From: Actinomycetota bacterium
GTDB taxonomy: Bacteria > Actinomycetota > Actinomycetes > S36-B12 > UBA10799
Reading direction: 5' to 3'
DNA: 21,699 nt
NCBI GenBank assembly: GCA_003452655.1
Contig: DMNR01000354.1
Span: 1 to 21,699, forward strand
Under the pieces are notes generated by a model that saw only the letters and a program-made list of their open reading frames with translations, searched no databases and was not told the origin of the DNA. The position numbers and the translations under genes were made by a program. The number at the start of each line of letters is the position of its first letter. The stretch's first letter is position 1. Positions 15,201 through 21,699 of this stretch are shown here, piece after piece.

Positions 15201-16195
15201 CGACTGACATTTTGGCCCGTGCCCGTGAACAGGTGCTGGAAAAAGGCGAGGGGCTCAGCGAATCGGAAACGCTGGAAATCCTTGAACTTCCCGACGATCG
15301 GATCCCTGAAGCGCTCGCCCTCGCGCACGAGGTGCGGATGCGCTGGTGTGGTCCTGAGGTGGAGGTCGAGGGGATCGTCTCGCTCAAGACCGGCGGCTGC
15401 CCCGAGGACTGCCATTTCTGCTCGCAATCCGGCCTATTCGCCTCGCCAGTGCGCTCTGCCTGGCTCGACATCCCCACGTTGGTCGATGCCGCAGTCCAGA
15501 CGGCTGCTAGCGGTGCCAGCGAATTTTGCATCGTCGCAGCAGTCCGCGGTCCGGACGAGAAGTTGATGACGCAGCTGCGCGATGGTGTCGCAGCGATCAA
15601 GGAAGCGGTTGACATCAACGTCGCCGCTTCATTGGGCATCCTCACTAAAGAGCAGGTCGACGAACTCGTAGCGATGGGCATCCACCGCTACAACCACAAC
15701 CTCGAGACTGCTCGGTCATTCTTCCCGAAAGTTGTCAGCACGCACACCTGGGAAGAGCGCCAGGAGACACTTGAGATGGTGCGGGACTCCGGCATGGAGG
15801 TCTGTTGCGGAGGGATCGTGGGCCTTGGTGAGTCTGCCGAACAGCGCGCGGAGTTTGCCGCGCAGTTGGCGGCCCTTGAGCCTCACGAGGTTCCGCTGAA
15901 CTTCCTGAACCCGCGCCCCGGCACACCGTTTGCCGATGTTCCCGTGATGCCGGCGAATGAGGCCCTGAAGACGATCGCTGCGTTCCGACTGGCGCTGCCA
16001 AAGACTATCCTGCGATTTGCTGGTGGCCGGGAAATCACACTCGGCGATCTCGGCACAAAGGATGGCCTGCTCGGAGGCATCAATGCCGTCATTGTCGGCA
16101 ACTACCTGACCACCTTGGGACGGCCCGCCACGAACGACCTGGCCCTGCTGACCGAACTGAAGATGCCTGTCAAGGCATTGTCAGACACACTTTAG
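15197..16195 (+). CDS. bioB: Biotin synthase, radical SAM enzyme
   Basis: BioB inserts sulfur into dethiobiotin. The 332-aa protein carries the radical-SAM cluster motif [16 protein letters not shown] (C68, C72, C75), then [11 protein letters not shown] (C111), [25 protein letters not shown] (C203, C204), [13 protein letters not shown] and [16 protein letters not shown] (the Arg of the auxiliary cluster is within ILRFAGGR). It clearly belongs to the actinobacterial subgroup with [17 protein letters not shown]. Where E. coli BioB has Cys128, a ligand of the [2Fe-2S] sulfur-donor cluster, this protein has Ala143 in NVAASLG. Mycobacterial BioB needs the auxiliary protein BsaP, and a BsaP-like module is encoded two ORFs downstream. 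The stop TAG is the start of GGAG, a possible ribosome site for the next small ORF. Confidence 0.95.
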   Translation: MTTDILARAREQVLEKGEGLSESETLEILELPDDRIPEALALAHEVRMRWCGPEVEVEGIVSLKTGGCPEDCHFCSQSGLFASPVRSAWLDIPTLVDAAVQTAASGASEFCIVAAVRGPDEKLMTQLRDGVAAIKEAVDINVAASLGILTKEQVDELVAMGIHRYNHNLETARSFFPKVVSTHTWEERQETLEMVRDSGMEVCCGGIVGLGESAEQRAEFAAQLAALEPHEVPLNFLNPRPGTPFADVPVMPANEALKTIAAFRLALPKTILRFAGGREITLGDLGTKDGLLGGINAVIVGNYLTTLGRPATNDLALLTELKMPVKALSDTL

Positions 16196-16208
16196 GAGTG
16201 CTCCGGAC

Positions 16209-16292
16209 ATGATGAACAAGAAGCTCGTCGCCATTGTTTCTGTGGTGCTCGTGATCACGCTTGGCGTCGCCGTCATGGTCAGCCTGGTCTGA
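16209..16292 (+). CDS. 27-aa single-pass transmembrane microprotein between bioB and the GNAT-BsaP gene
   Basis: ATG 16209 opens a 28-codon frame ending at TGA 16290-16292. The product begins MMNKK, with two positive charges, followed by 22 residues almost all Val, Leu, Ile, Ala, Gly, Ser or Met: one textbook transmembrane helix. About 85 percent of codons end in G or C, like the surrounding genes. A GGAG sits at 16195-16198, overlapping the bioB stop, 10 nt before the ATG, which is somewhat long. The stop lies 10 nt before the likely GTG start of the next gene. It could be a real small membrane protein or a translated leader that feeds ribosomes to the next gene. No known family comes to mind. 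Confidence 0.5.
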   Translation: MMNKKLVAIVSVVLVITLGVAVMVSLV

Positions 16293-16302
16293 TCACGCAG
16301 AC

Positions 16303-16977
16303 GTGTTCAGACAGGTTCGCCCTGACGAGTACGAACTCGTCGACCAGCTCTGTGTCAGTGCATACCTGACTGCCGGAGTCGTCTCCCCTGGCGACGACTA
16401 TCTCGAGTTCCTGGCCAACACGGCCGGACGTGCTGGCGATCCAACCGCTGAGGTGTTCGTACTGCTCGATCGCGACACCATCGTCGCGAGCGTCACGATG
16501 TGCCCGTTCGGCTCTGACCTCACGAAGGTCTGCCTGCCAGGAGAAATGGAGCCGCGCGTCATCGCGGTCGCGCCAGACCGAACCCGCGAAGGGCTCGCCG
16601 CCCAACTCGTTGCTGGGTCCGAAGCCTGGGCTCGCTCGCATGGCTTTCACACCGTGACAGTTTGTGTGACTGACTTCAACACGGTTGGCCATAACCTCTA
16701 CCGCAAGTTGGGATTCGTCCGCCAGCCAGATCGAGACTGGCAACCGCCAGAAGGAGTGATCTTGCAGACCTACACCAAACGCGTCGACCACACGGCCGCG
16801 CTCTACTGCGGGCGCTGTGGAATGGAGCTGGTCATCGGCGATCACAGCGAGTGCGAAGAAGCACTGCACCTGGAGCCACCCCGCTATTGCGAGGTCTGTA
16901 GGCGCCGCATGATCGTTCAGGTGACGCCAACCGGCTGGACTGCTCGCTGCAAGGAGCACGGAGAGATCGTTTCTTGA
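16303..16977 (+). CDS. bsaP: Fusion: GNAT acetyltransferase domain plus C-terminal BsaP-like biotin synthase auxiliary module
   Basis: From GTG 16303 the product is 224 aa. Residues 1 to about 160 are a GNAT fold: [33 protein letters not shown], the acetyl-CoA strand and loop [19 protein letters not shown], and the closing [17 protein letters not shown]. Residues from about 163 hold six cysteines (C169-x2-C172, C184, C196-x2-C199, C216), with LEPPRYC and [17 protein letters not shown]. From memory this is BsaP, normally a small stand-alone protein beside bioB in actinobacteria, reported to be needed for biotin synthase activity in mycobacteria, probably through iron-sulfur cluster upkeep. The GNAT substrate is unknown. 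An in-frame TTG at 16261 would overlap the microORF; neither start has a clear ribosome site. The stop codon lies inside a palindrome. Confidence 0.8.
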   Translation: MFRQVRPDEYELVDQLCVSAYLTAGVVSPGDDYLEFLANTAGRAGDPTAEVFVLLDRDTIVASVTMCPFGSDLTKVCLPGEMEPRVIAVAPDRTREGLAAQLVAGSEAWARSHGFHTVTVCVTDFNTVGHNLYRKLGFVRQPDRDWQPPEGVILQTYTKRVDHTAALYCGRCGMELVIGDHSECEEALHLEPPRYCEVCRRRMIVQVTPTGWTARCKEHGEIVS

Positions 16978-16996
16978 TCGACTGAGTTGATCAAGA
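16972..16996. promoter_or_regulatory. Palindrome TCTTGATC-N9-GATCAAGA, candidate operator of the amino-sugar operon
   Basis: Perfect 8-bp arms at 16972-16979 and 16989-16996, spacer 9 nt. It covers the stop codon of the preceding gene and the -35 element and spacer of the candidate promoter 16974-17002. A repressor bound here would block that promoter. No U-run follows, so a terminator role for the biotin operon is possible but less favoured. Confidence 0.5.
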
Positions 16997-17002
16997 TAGA
17001 AA
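16974..17002 (+). promoter_or_regulatory. Candidate sigma-70-type promoter of the amino-sugar operon
   Basis: TTGATC (16974-16979) and TAGAAA (16997-17002) are separated by 17 bp, each matching the housekeeping consensus at 4 of 6 positions. Transcription would start near 17009, giving a leader of about 100 nt. A short symmetric element, AATGA-N4-TCATT (17002-17015), overlaps the expected start point. Confidence 0.4.
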
Positions 17003-17097
17003 ATGATCGCTCATTCAGCGCATGATCCCGTGGGGAACTGGGCAACACATCATCAATGCAGGAGATGCTGCATCGAACGACCCTCACCCGCCCCCAC

Positions 17098-17102
17098 GGA
17101 GG
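17098..17102 (+). promoter_or_regulatory. Ribosome binding site deciding the SIS-protein start
   Basis: GGAGG lies 4 nt before ATG 17107. It selects this start over the in-frame ATG at 17056, whose extra 17 residues are not family-like. Confidence 0.7.
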
Positions 17103-17106
17103 TTTC

Positions 17107-18006
17107 ATGTCACCGGCCGAATACGTCCTCGCAGAGATTGCATCCCAACCAGATTGCTGGCAACGAGCAGCTGAACTCGCCCCCGAAGTTGCAGATATCC
17201 TTCCCCAACCTGGAGAGCGCGTAGCTGCGATCGGCTGCGGTACCTCATGGTTCATGGCCGCCGCCTACGCCGTCATGCGTGAGTCCGCTGGGCTCGGCGA
17301 GACCGACGCGTTCGCTGCTTCCGAGTTCCCCGCCGGTCGTGACTACGACCGGCTCTTGATCATCACCCGTTCCGGAACCACCACTGAGGTTCTGCGCCTC
17401 CTCGAGGACTACAAGGGAAAGATCCCGACGGTTTCGATCATTGCCGACCCCAACACCCCCGCAGTCGAACTATCCGACGATGTCATCGTCCTCGAGTTCG
17501 CCGACGAACAATCCGTCGTTCAGACGCGATTTGCAACCACTACGCTCAGCCTGTTGCGCGCTCACCTCGGTCAGGACATTTCCGCGTCCATCGAAGATGC
17601 GCGCCGGACCATCGACGAGCCACTGGACCCAGCTGTGGTCGCCAGCAAGCAGTTCACGTTCCTCGGGACGGATTGGACCGTCGGCCTGGCAACTGAAGGC
17701 GCGCTCAAGATGCGCGAGGCAGCGCTGGCCTGGACCGAGTCGTACCCCATTCTCGAATACCGCCACGGCCCAAAGAGCATCACCGACTCCAACAGCACGA
17801 TCTGGTTCCTGTCACCACCGGAAGATGGCCTTGACGAGGAGATCCGCGGCTTCGGAGCACAGGTCGTGATCCCGAATGCTGATCCCCTGGCAGAACTGAT
17901 CAAGATCCAACGTCTTGGCGTGGCAATCGCACTGAACAACGGTCTGAACCCTGACCAGCCGCGCAACCTCACGCGATCAGTGATCCTTTCCGACGACGAA
18001 AGCTGA
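17107..18006 (+). CDS. SIS-domain sugar-phosphate deaminase/isomerase (AgaS/GlmS-C-like)
   Basis: The 299-aa protein has two SIS (sugar isomerase) domains. The first starts at VAAIGCGTSWFMAAAYAVMRE with FAASEFPAGRDYDRLLIITRSGTTTEVL, the phosphosugar Ser/Thr loop. The second has FLGTDWTVGLATEGALKMREAALAWTESYPILEYRHGPKSI, which resembles the isomerase half of glucosamine-6-phosphate synthase (EGALKLKE, EFRHGP). The glutaminase domain is absent, so it should remove rather than add the amino group: amino-sugar 6-phosphate to ketose 6-phosphate plus ammonia, as AgaS does with galactosamine-6-phosphate. The SEIASQPDCW-like beginning (AEIASQPDCWQRAAEL) is typical of actinobacterial members. It is the first gene of the five-gene operon; the ROK gene follows 10 nt downstream. 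Substrate stereochemistry is inferred from the neighbours. Confidence 0.88.
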   Translation: MSPAEYVLAEIASQPDCWQRAAELAPEVADILPQPGERVAAIGCGTSWFMAAAYAVMRESAGLGETDAFAASEFPAGRDYDRLLIITRSGTTTEVLRLLEDYKGKIPTVSIIADPNTPAVELSDDVIVLEFADEQSVVQTRFATTTLSLLRAHLGQDISASIEDARRTIDEPLDPAVVASKQFTFLGTDWTVGLATEGALKMREAALAWTESYPILEYRHGPKSITDSNSTIWFLSPPEDGLDEEIRGFGAQVVIPNADPLAELIKIQRLGVAIALNNGLNPDQPRNLTRSVILSDDES

Positions 18007-18016
18007 CCGCAATCGT

Positions 18017-18952
18017 ATGAGTGACGTAGTAGTCGCCGTCGATGTTGGTGGGACAGTTATCAAGAGCGCTGTCGTCACCGAAGATGCGCAGGTCTTGGCG
18101 CGTCTACGGGTACCAACGAGTGCGGCCTTAGGAACTGAAGTTGTCTACAACAACATCGTGGAATCCATCGAAACCCTGCGTGATCAGCTCGATGAGCAGT
18201 CACACGTGGTCGCGGTCGGAGTAGTCGTAACTGGCATCGTTGACGAGAAGTCCGGTTCGGCAATTCACTCGGAGAACGTTGGTTGGAACAACATCGCTTT
18301 GCGACCAATGCTCGCAAAACACCTCGGACTGCCGGTCGGGTTTGGGCACGATGTCCGAGCAGGTGCCCTCGCCGAGGGTCGCCTCGGTGCGGCCCGCGGG
18401 TACGACGATTACGTGTTCGTGGCGATCGGCACTGGAGTCTCGGCGGGCGTGATCGTCGCGGGGAAGATGGTCACCGGCGGAGGTTATGCCGGTGAGATCG
18501 GACACGTGAACTCCGGGCGCGACGTCTTGTGCGCCTGCGGTGGAAACGGTTGTGTCGAGGCCGTCGCATCTGCCTCAGCGGTCGCCCGCCGCTACAGCGA
18601 ACTCACCGGCGAGGACGTGGACGGCGCGAAGGAAGTCGCCGAACGGGTCCAAGCCGGTGATGCTGACGCGATGGCGGTCTGGGCCGACGCGGTTGACGGA
18701 CTTGCCACCGCGATCGCCTGGACCGGCGGGGTCATCTCGCCGCAGGCAGTTGTTGTCGGCGGCGGGATGGCGAGTGCTGGCGAACTACTGCTGGCACCGC
18801 TTCGCGAACAGCTGGCGATCAAGCTCAACATCCTGCGGGCGCCGGAGCTCGTGCAGGCTCAACTTGGTGATGAAGCGGGGTGTCTCGGGTCAGCACTATT
18901 GGCCTGGGAAGCATTTGAGTCAGATAGTGATGGGCGGGAAGACGAGGCATGA
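18017..18952 (+). CDS. ROK-family sugar kinase (likely N-acetylhexosamine kinase)
   Basis: The 311-aa protein is a complete ROK kinase. It has the ATP phosphate loop DVGGT (residues 9-13), catalytic Asp112 in GHDVRAGALAEG, FVAIGTGVSAGVIV, GGYAGEIGHV with metal-binding His163, and the zinc motif CACGGNGC (C172, C174, C179) followed by Glu181. There is no N-terminal helix-turn-helix, so it is an enzyme rather than a NagC-type repressor. In this operon it most likely phosphorylates an imported N-acetylhexosamine at C6, meaning uptake is by a non-PTS transporter that must be encoded elsewhere. The gene overlaps the deacetylase gene by ATGA. Confidence 0.92.
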   Translation: MSDVVVAVDVGGTVIKSAVVTEDAQVLARLRVPTSAALGTEVVYNNIVESIETLRDQLDEQSHVVAVGVVVTGIVDEKSGSAIHSENVGWNNIALRPMLAKHLGLPVGFGHDVRAGALAEGRLGAARGYDDYVFVAIGTGVSAGVIVAGKMVTGGGYAGEIGHVNSGRDVLCACGGNGCVEAVASASAVARRYSELTGEDVDGAKEVAERVQAGDADAMAVWADAVDGLATAIAWTGGVISPQAVVVGGGMASAGELLLAPLREQLAIKLNILRAPELVQAQLGDEAGCLGSALLAWEAFESDSDGREDEA

Positions 18953-20088
18953 CCACCTACGCCTGTGCACATGCCGTGACCCCGGAAGGTCTGGTCGACG
19001 ACGTAGCGATCGAAGTGGATGACGGGATCATCAGCTCTGTCACCCGCGGCCTGCCCGTAGGTCCAGATGTGGTCGATCTCGGCGACGTCACCGTGGTTCC
19101 AGGCTTCGTGGATATGCACGTGCATGGCGGCGGGTCATACAGCTTCTCCGAAGGGCCACAGGCTGCCACTAGGGCCGCCGCGTTTCACCTCCAACACGGA
19201 ACGACCAGCTTGCTCGCCAGTCTCGCGTCCGCTTCTCTTGACGACCTCGCGGAACAGACGGTCCAACTGCGGCCACTCGTGGACGCGGGCGTGCTGGCGG
19301 GTCTACACCTGGAGGGTCCATTCCTCAACGAATGCCGCCGGGGTGCTCACAATCCGGTGCTACTCATGGACCCAGACGTCGATTGGCTCCTTTCAGTACT
19401 TGGAAACGGGGTCAAGATGGTCACCCTGGCACCTGAACTCGAAGGCGGACTCGATTCGATCCGCGCTATCACCGCTGCTGGCGTTGTGGCCGCTCTCGGA
19501 CATTCAGATGCGACGTATGAACAGGCAGTTGAAGCTATCGAGGCAGGCGTGCGGGTTGGGACCCACTTGTTCAACGGAATGCGTCCACCGCACCACCGCG
19601 AACCTGGCGCAGTGCTTGCGTTAATGCGGGATCCACGTGTCACGGTCGAACTGATTAGTGACGGGGTACATCTGCACCGCGCGTTGCTGGCAAGCGTCCT
19701 ACTCGCGGCCGGGCCGAGCCGGGTGGCTTTGATTACCGATGCGATCTCAGCAACGGGCATGCCCGATGGCCTGCACGAACTCGCCGGCTCCCAGGTTCGT
19801 GTGACCGATGGAGTCGCGGAGCTTGCCGACGGTTCCTCGTTGGCTGGCAGCACTCTGACGATGGATGACGCGCTGCGGAACACCGTCAACGCAGACGTCC
19901 CATTCGTTGACGCTGTGGTGGCGGCCAGCACGACACCCGCCCGAACCTTGGGCCTTCACGACCGCGGGTCAATCGCAGCCGGACTTCGCGCCGACCTCGT
20001 CGCACTTGACCCCGAATTCCGGGTCCGCGCTGTCATGCAAGCAGGCACCCTCGTCACCAATCCCTCAGAAGCGCAGGTGAACTCATGA
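18949..20088 (+). CDS. nagA: N-acetylhexosamine-6-phosphate deacetylase (NagA/AgaA)
   Basis: The 379-aa amidohydrolase removes acetate from N-acetylglucosamine- or N-acetylgalactosamine-6-phosphate. The metal and catalytic set is complete: HVHGGG (H57, H59), HLEGPFL with Glu122, ALGHSDA with His185, GTHLFNGM with His206, DGVHLH, and the catalytic Asp264 in LITDAIS. RRGAHNP is the usual substrate loop. The C-terminal beta domain closes with GLRADLVALDPEFRVRAVMQAGT. Length fits NagA. Sequence does not separate the GlcNAc and GalNAc types; the downstream kinase and aldolase favour the GalNAc route (then agaA would be the better name). It overlaps both neighbours by 4 nt. Confidence 0.93.
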   Translation: MTTYACAHAVTPEGLVDDVAIEVDDGIISSVTRGLPVGPDVVDLGDVTVVPGFVDMHVHGGGSYSFSEGPQAATRAAAFHLQHGTTSLLASLASASLDDLAEQTVQLRPLVDAGVLAGLHLEGPFLNECRRGAHNPVLLMDPDVDWLLSVLGNGVKMVTLAPELEGGLDSIRAITAAGVVAALGHSDATYEQAVEAIEAGVRVGTHLFNGMRPPHHREPGAVLALMRDPRVTVELISDGVHLHRALLASVLLAAGPSRVALITDAISATGMPDGLHELAGSQVRVTDGVAELADGSSLAGSTLTMDDALRNTVNADVPFVDAVVAASTTPARTLGLHDRGSIAAGLRADLVALDPEFRVRAVMQAGTLVTNPSEAQVNS

Positions 20089-21002
20089 TCTTGACTGTGA
20101 CTCCCAACATCGCCTTAGACATCACCTACACGATCGACAAGTTCGAGTTGCACTCGAGCATGAGGGTTGACGACGTTGCCGACCGCGCTGGCGGCAAGGG
20201 CATCAACGTCAGCCGGGTGTTGGCAAGTCTTGGTTACGAGTCGCTGATCCTCGGCTTCACCGGTGGCAATGTTGGATCGGCTATTGAGGCGGACCTGATT
20301 GCCTCGGCACTGCCATATGAACTCGTGCCCATCGAAGGTCAGACGCGACGATCCGTCGGAATTGTCGACCGGTCAACTGGCGATGCGACGGTCCTCAACG
20401 AAGCCGGCCCACACGTCAGCGGTGACGAATGGAATCGCCTGATCGAGACCGTCAAGCGCCAACTGCCGAAGGCATCGACGCTGGTCGTGTCAGGGAGTCT
20501 GCCCCCTGGGGTCGGACAGTCCGGCGTGGCTGAACTTGCGCAGCTCGCGGTTTCGGCGTCCGTACCCGTGATCGTCGATACCAGCGGACCCTCGCTCCTT
20601 GACGCGGTCGCGGTGGGTCCGGACGTCGTCAAGCCCAATGCGCACGAGATCACAGCTGCCACGGGAATCGCCGACCCACTCGAAGGAGCTGCAGCGTTGC
20701 TGGAGCGCGGTGCGAAGGCAGTTGTTGTCTCGCTGGGGGCCGACGGAATGTGTGTCGTCACGGCTGACCAGACGCTACGCGCGAAGCCCACTCGAACGAT
20801 TAGCGGAAACCCGACCGGCGCGGGCGATGCCGGGGTCGCCGCTCTCGCAGCGGGACTGTCTTTGGCCAGCCCTTGGGAGGATCGCCTGCGGCGAGCCGTG
20901 GCAGTTTCCGCAGCCGCAGTTGCCCACCCGCTGGCAGGAAGCTTCGACCCCGATGTCTATGAATCAATGCTCACCGACGTACTAGTGGAGGACCTTTCGT
21001 GA
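20085..21002 (+). CDS. PfkB-family hexose-phosphate kinase (tagatose-6-phosphate / 1-phosphofructokinase type)
   Basis: The 305-aa protein is a LacC/FruK-type PfkB kinase. It starts MILTVTPNIALDITYTI, has RAGGKGINVSRVLASLG (GGKG at 36-39), VSGSLPPGVG, VKPNAHEI and the catalytic anion hole GNPTGAGDAG with Asp248 as base. FruK (fructose-1-phosphate), LacC (tagatose-6-phosphate) and PfkB (fructose-6-phosphate) share these motifs, so substrate must be inferred. With a SIS deaminase upstream and a class II aldolase downstream, phosphorylation of tagatose-6-phosphate to tagatose-1,6-bisphosphate is the most coherent role. No fructose PTS gene is nearby, which argues against FruK. ATGA and GTGA overlaps join it to both neighbours. 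Confidence 0.87.
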   Translation: MILTVTPNIALDITYTIDKFELHSSMRVDDVADRAGGKGINVSRVLASLGYESLILGFTGGNVGSAIEADLIASALPYELVPIEGQTRRSVGIVDRSTGDATVLNEAGPHVSGDEWNRLIETVKRQLPKASTLVVSGSLPPGVGQSGVAELAQLAVSASVPVIVDTSGPSLLDAVAVGPDVVKPNAHEITAATGIADPLEGAAALLERGAKAVVVSLGADGMCVVTADQTLRAKPTRTISGNPTGAGDAGVAALAAGLSLASPWEDRLRRAVAVSAAAVAHPLAGSFDPDVYESMLTDVLVEDLS

Positions 21003-21699
21003 CTCTCGAATCAACGCACAAGATCGTCAATGCCGCAGCACAGGCAGGACGTGGCGCAGGGGCTTTCAACGTTATCCAGATTGAACTGGCAGAGGCACTC
21101 ACGGCTGGCGCCGCAGACGCCCACGCACCGGTCATCCTGCAGATCTCCGAGAATGCCGTTAAGTACCACGGAAGCCTTGAGCCGATCGCTCTGGCAACGT
21201 TGGCAATTGCCAGGGCATCGGAGTTCCCCGTTGCGGTGCATCTCGACCATGCGGAGTCGGTCGATTTGATCCACGAAGCTGTCGATCTAGGTTTCACCTC
21301 CGTGATGTTCGACGGCTCAACACTGGACTACGACGCGAACGTGGCATTGACTGCAGAACTCGCCGCGTACTGCCACGAACGTGGTGTTGGCATTGAGGCT
21401 GAGCTTGGTGAAGTTGGCGGCAAGGACGGTGTTCACGCACCGGGCGTTCGCACTGACCCCGCAGAGGCGGCGGAATTCGTGGCCGCCACGGGCGTTGATG
21501 CACTGGCAGTTGCAGTCGGGAGTTCACACGCGATGACATCGCGTGACGCCAAACTCGACCTGGAACTGATCGCTGCAATTCGCCAGGCGGTGCCGGTCCC
21601 ATTGGTGCTGCACGGTTCATCTGGGGTTGCCGATGAGAACCTCACGAAGGCAGTCGAAGCAGGCATGACCAAGGTGAACATCTCCACCCACCTCAACCA
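20999..21699 (+). CDS. Class II tagatose/fructose-bisphosphate aldolase (3' truncated by window)
   Basis: The frame from GTG 20999 runs open to the window end: 233 complete codons. Zinc-dependent class II aldolase motifs are complete so far: GAFNVIQIELAEAL, HLDHAES with catalytic Asp83 and zinc ligand His84, SVMFDGSTLDYDANV, EAELGEVGGKDGV (Glu135), VGSSHAM (zinc ligand His177), LVLHGSSGV (zinc ligand His205) and TKVNISTHLN. These sit almost exactly where KbaY/GatY (D82, H83, H180, H208) have them. The enzyme splits a ketose 1,6-bisphosphate into dihydroxyacetone phosphate and glyceraldehyde 3-phosphate. Tagatose-bisphosphate is preferred from operon context; fructose-bisphosphate cannot be excluded. 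It is translationally coupled to the kinase gene. Confidence 0.92.
   Translation, partial: MTLESTHKIVNAAAQAGRGAGAFNVIQIELAEALTAGAADAHAPVILQISENAVKYHGSLEPIALATLAIARASEFPVAVHLDHAESVDLIHEAVDLGFTSVMFDGSTLDYDANVALTAELAAYCHERGVGIEAELGEVGGKDGVHAPGVRTDPAEAAEFVAATGVDALAVAVGSSHAMTSRDAKLDLELIAAIRQAVPVPLVLHGSSGVADENLTKAVEAGMTKVNISTHLN

Noticed and set aside
14675..15427. 250-codon minus-strand ORF across bioD and bioB
   Set aside because: Antisense of two clear enzymes; low-complexity Arg/Ser/Ala translation.
20085..21002. Calling the PfkB gene fruK
   Set aside because: Motifs do not separate FruK from LacC, there is no fructose PTS gene next to it, and the operon context points to an amino-sugar route.
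1..21699. tRNA or rRNA genes, CRISPR arrays, insertion sequences, phage attachment sites
   Set aside because: None seen by eye on either strand; no repeated spacers, transposase motifs or cloverleaf-like segments. A tRNA/ncRNA scan was not possible.

Overview
The window comes from a moderately high-GC member of the Actinomycetota; by eye its GC is around 60 percent, not computed. The evidence is a WhiB1-type protein, a SigF/SigB-type sigma factor with its RsbW-like partner, a PdtaS-type sensor kinase, a Kgd-type 2-oxoglutarate dehydrogenase followed by the small DUF6104 protein, and frequent GTG starts with GTGA/ATGA start-stop overlaps. I cannot name a genus. All layout below is read from the sequence; functions are family assignments made without database searches.

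Left part (1-7232): the 3' end of kgd/sucA, a 58-aa DUF6104-type protein and an MDR-family oxidoreductase run rightward. They meet an SDR oxidoreductase and an NAD(P)-malic enzyme on the minus strand. Divergent from the malic enzyme is a lipoprotein of the amino-acid-type ABC substrate-binding family with no permease or ATPase beside it. After a strong hairpin come an anti-sigma factor and a SigF-type sigma factor that overlap by 4 nt.

Middle (7242-11903): a four-helix membrane protein is divergent from a diacylglycerol/sphingosine-kinase family protein. Next come whiB1 with a palindrome-rich upstream region, a FUSC-like membrane protein, and convergently the PdtaS-like histidine kinase. The order lipid kinase - whiB1 - pdtaS is the mycobacterial order (Rv3218-Rv3219-Rv3220c, from memory), with the FUSC gene as an extra.

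Biotin operon (11957-16977): bioA-bioF-bioD-bioB are joined by 4-nt overlaps. They are followed by an unannotated 27-codon transmembrane microORF and a gene fusing a GNAT acetyltransferase domain to a six-cysteine module. I recognise that module as BsaP, the biotin synthase auxiliary protein. This BioB also has Ala where E. coli BioB has the auxiliary-cluster ligand Cys128. The operon converts pimeloyl-CoA/ACP to biotin; no gene making the pimeloyl thioester is in the window.

Right end (17107 to the edge): a five-gene amino-sugar operon encodes a SIS-domain deaminase/isomerase, ROK kinase, NagA/AgaA deacetylase, PfkB sugar-phosphate kinase and class II aldolase (cut by the window end). Together they can make a complete route: phosphorylation, deacetylation, deamination/isomerisation, a second phosphorylation, aldol cleavage. 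The last two steps suggest the tagatose-6-phosphate route for N-acetylgalactosamine rather than the plain GlcNAc route. A candidate promoter overlapped by a 25-bp palindrome precedes it.
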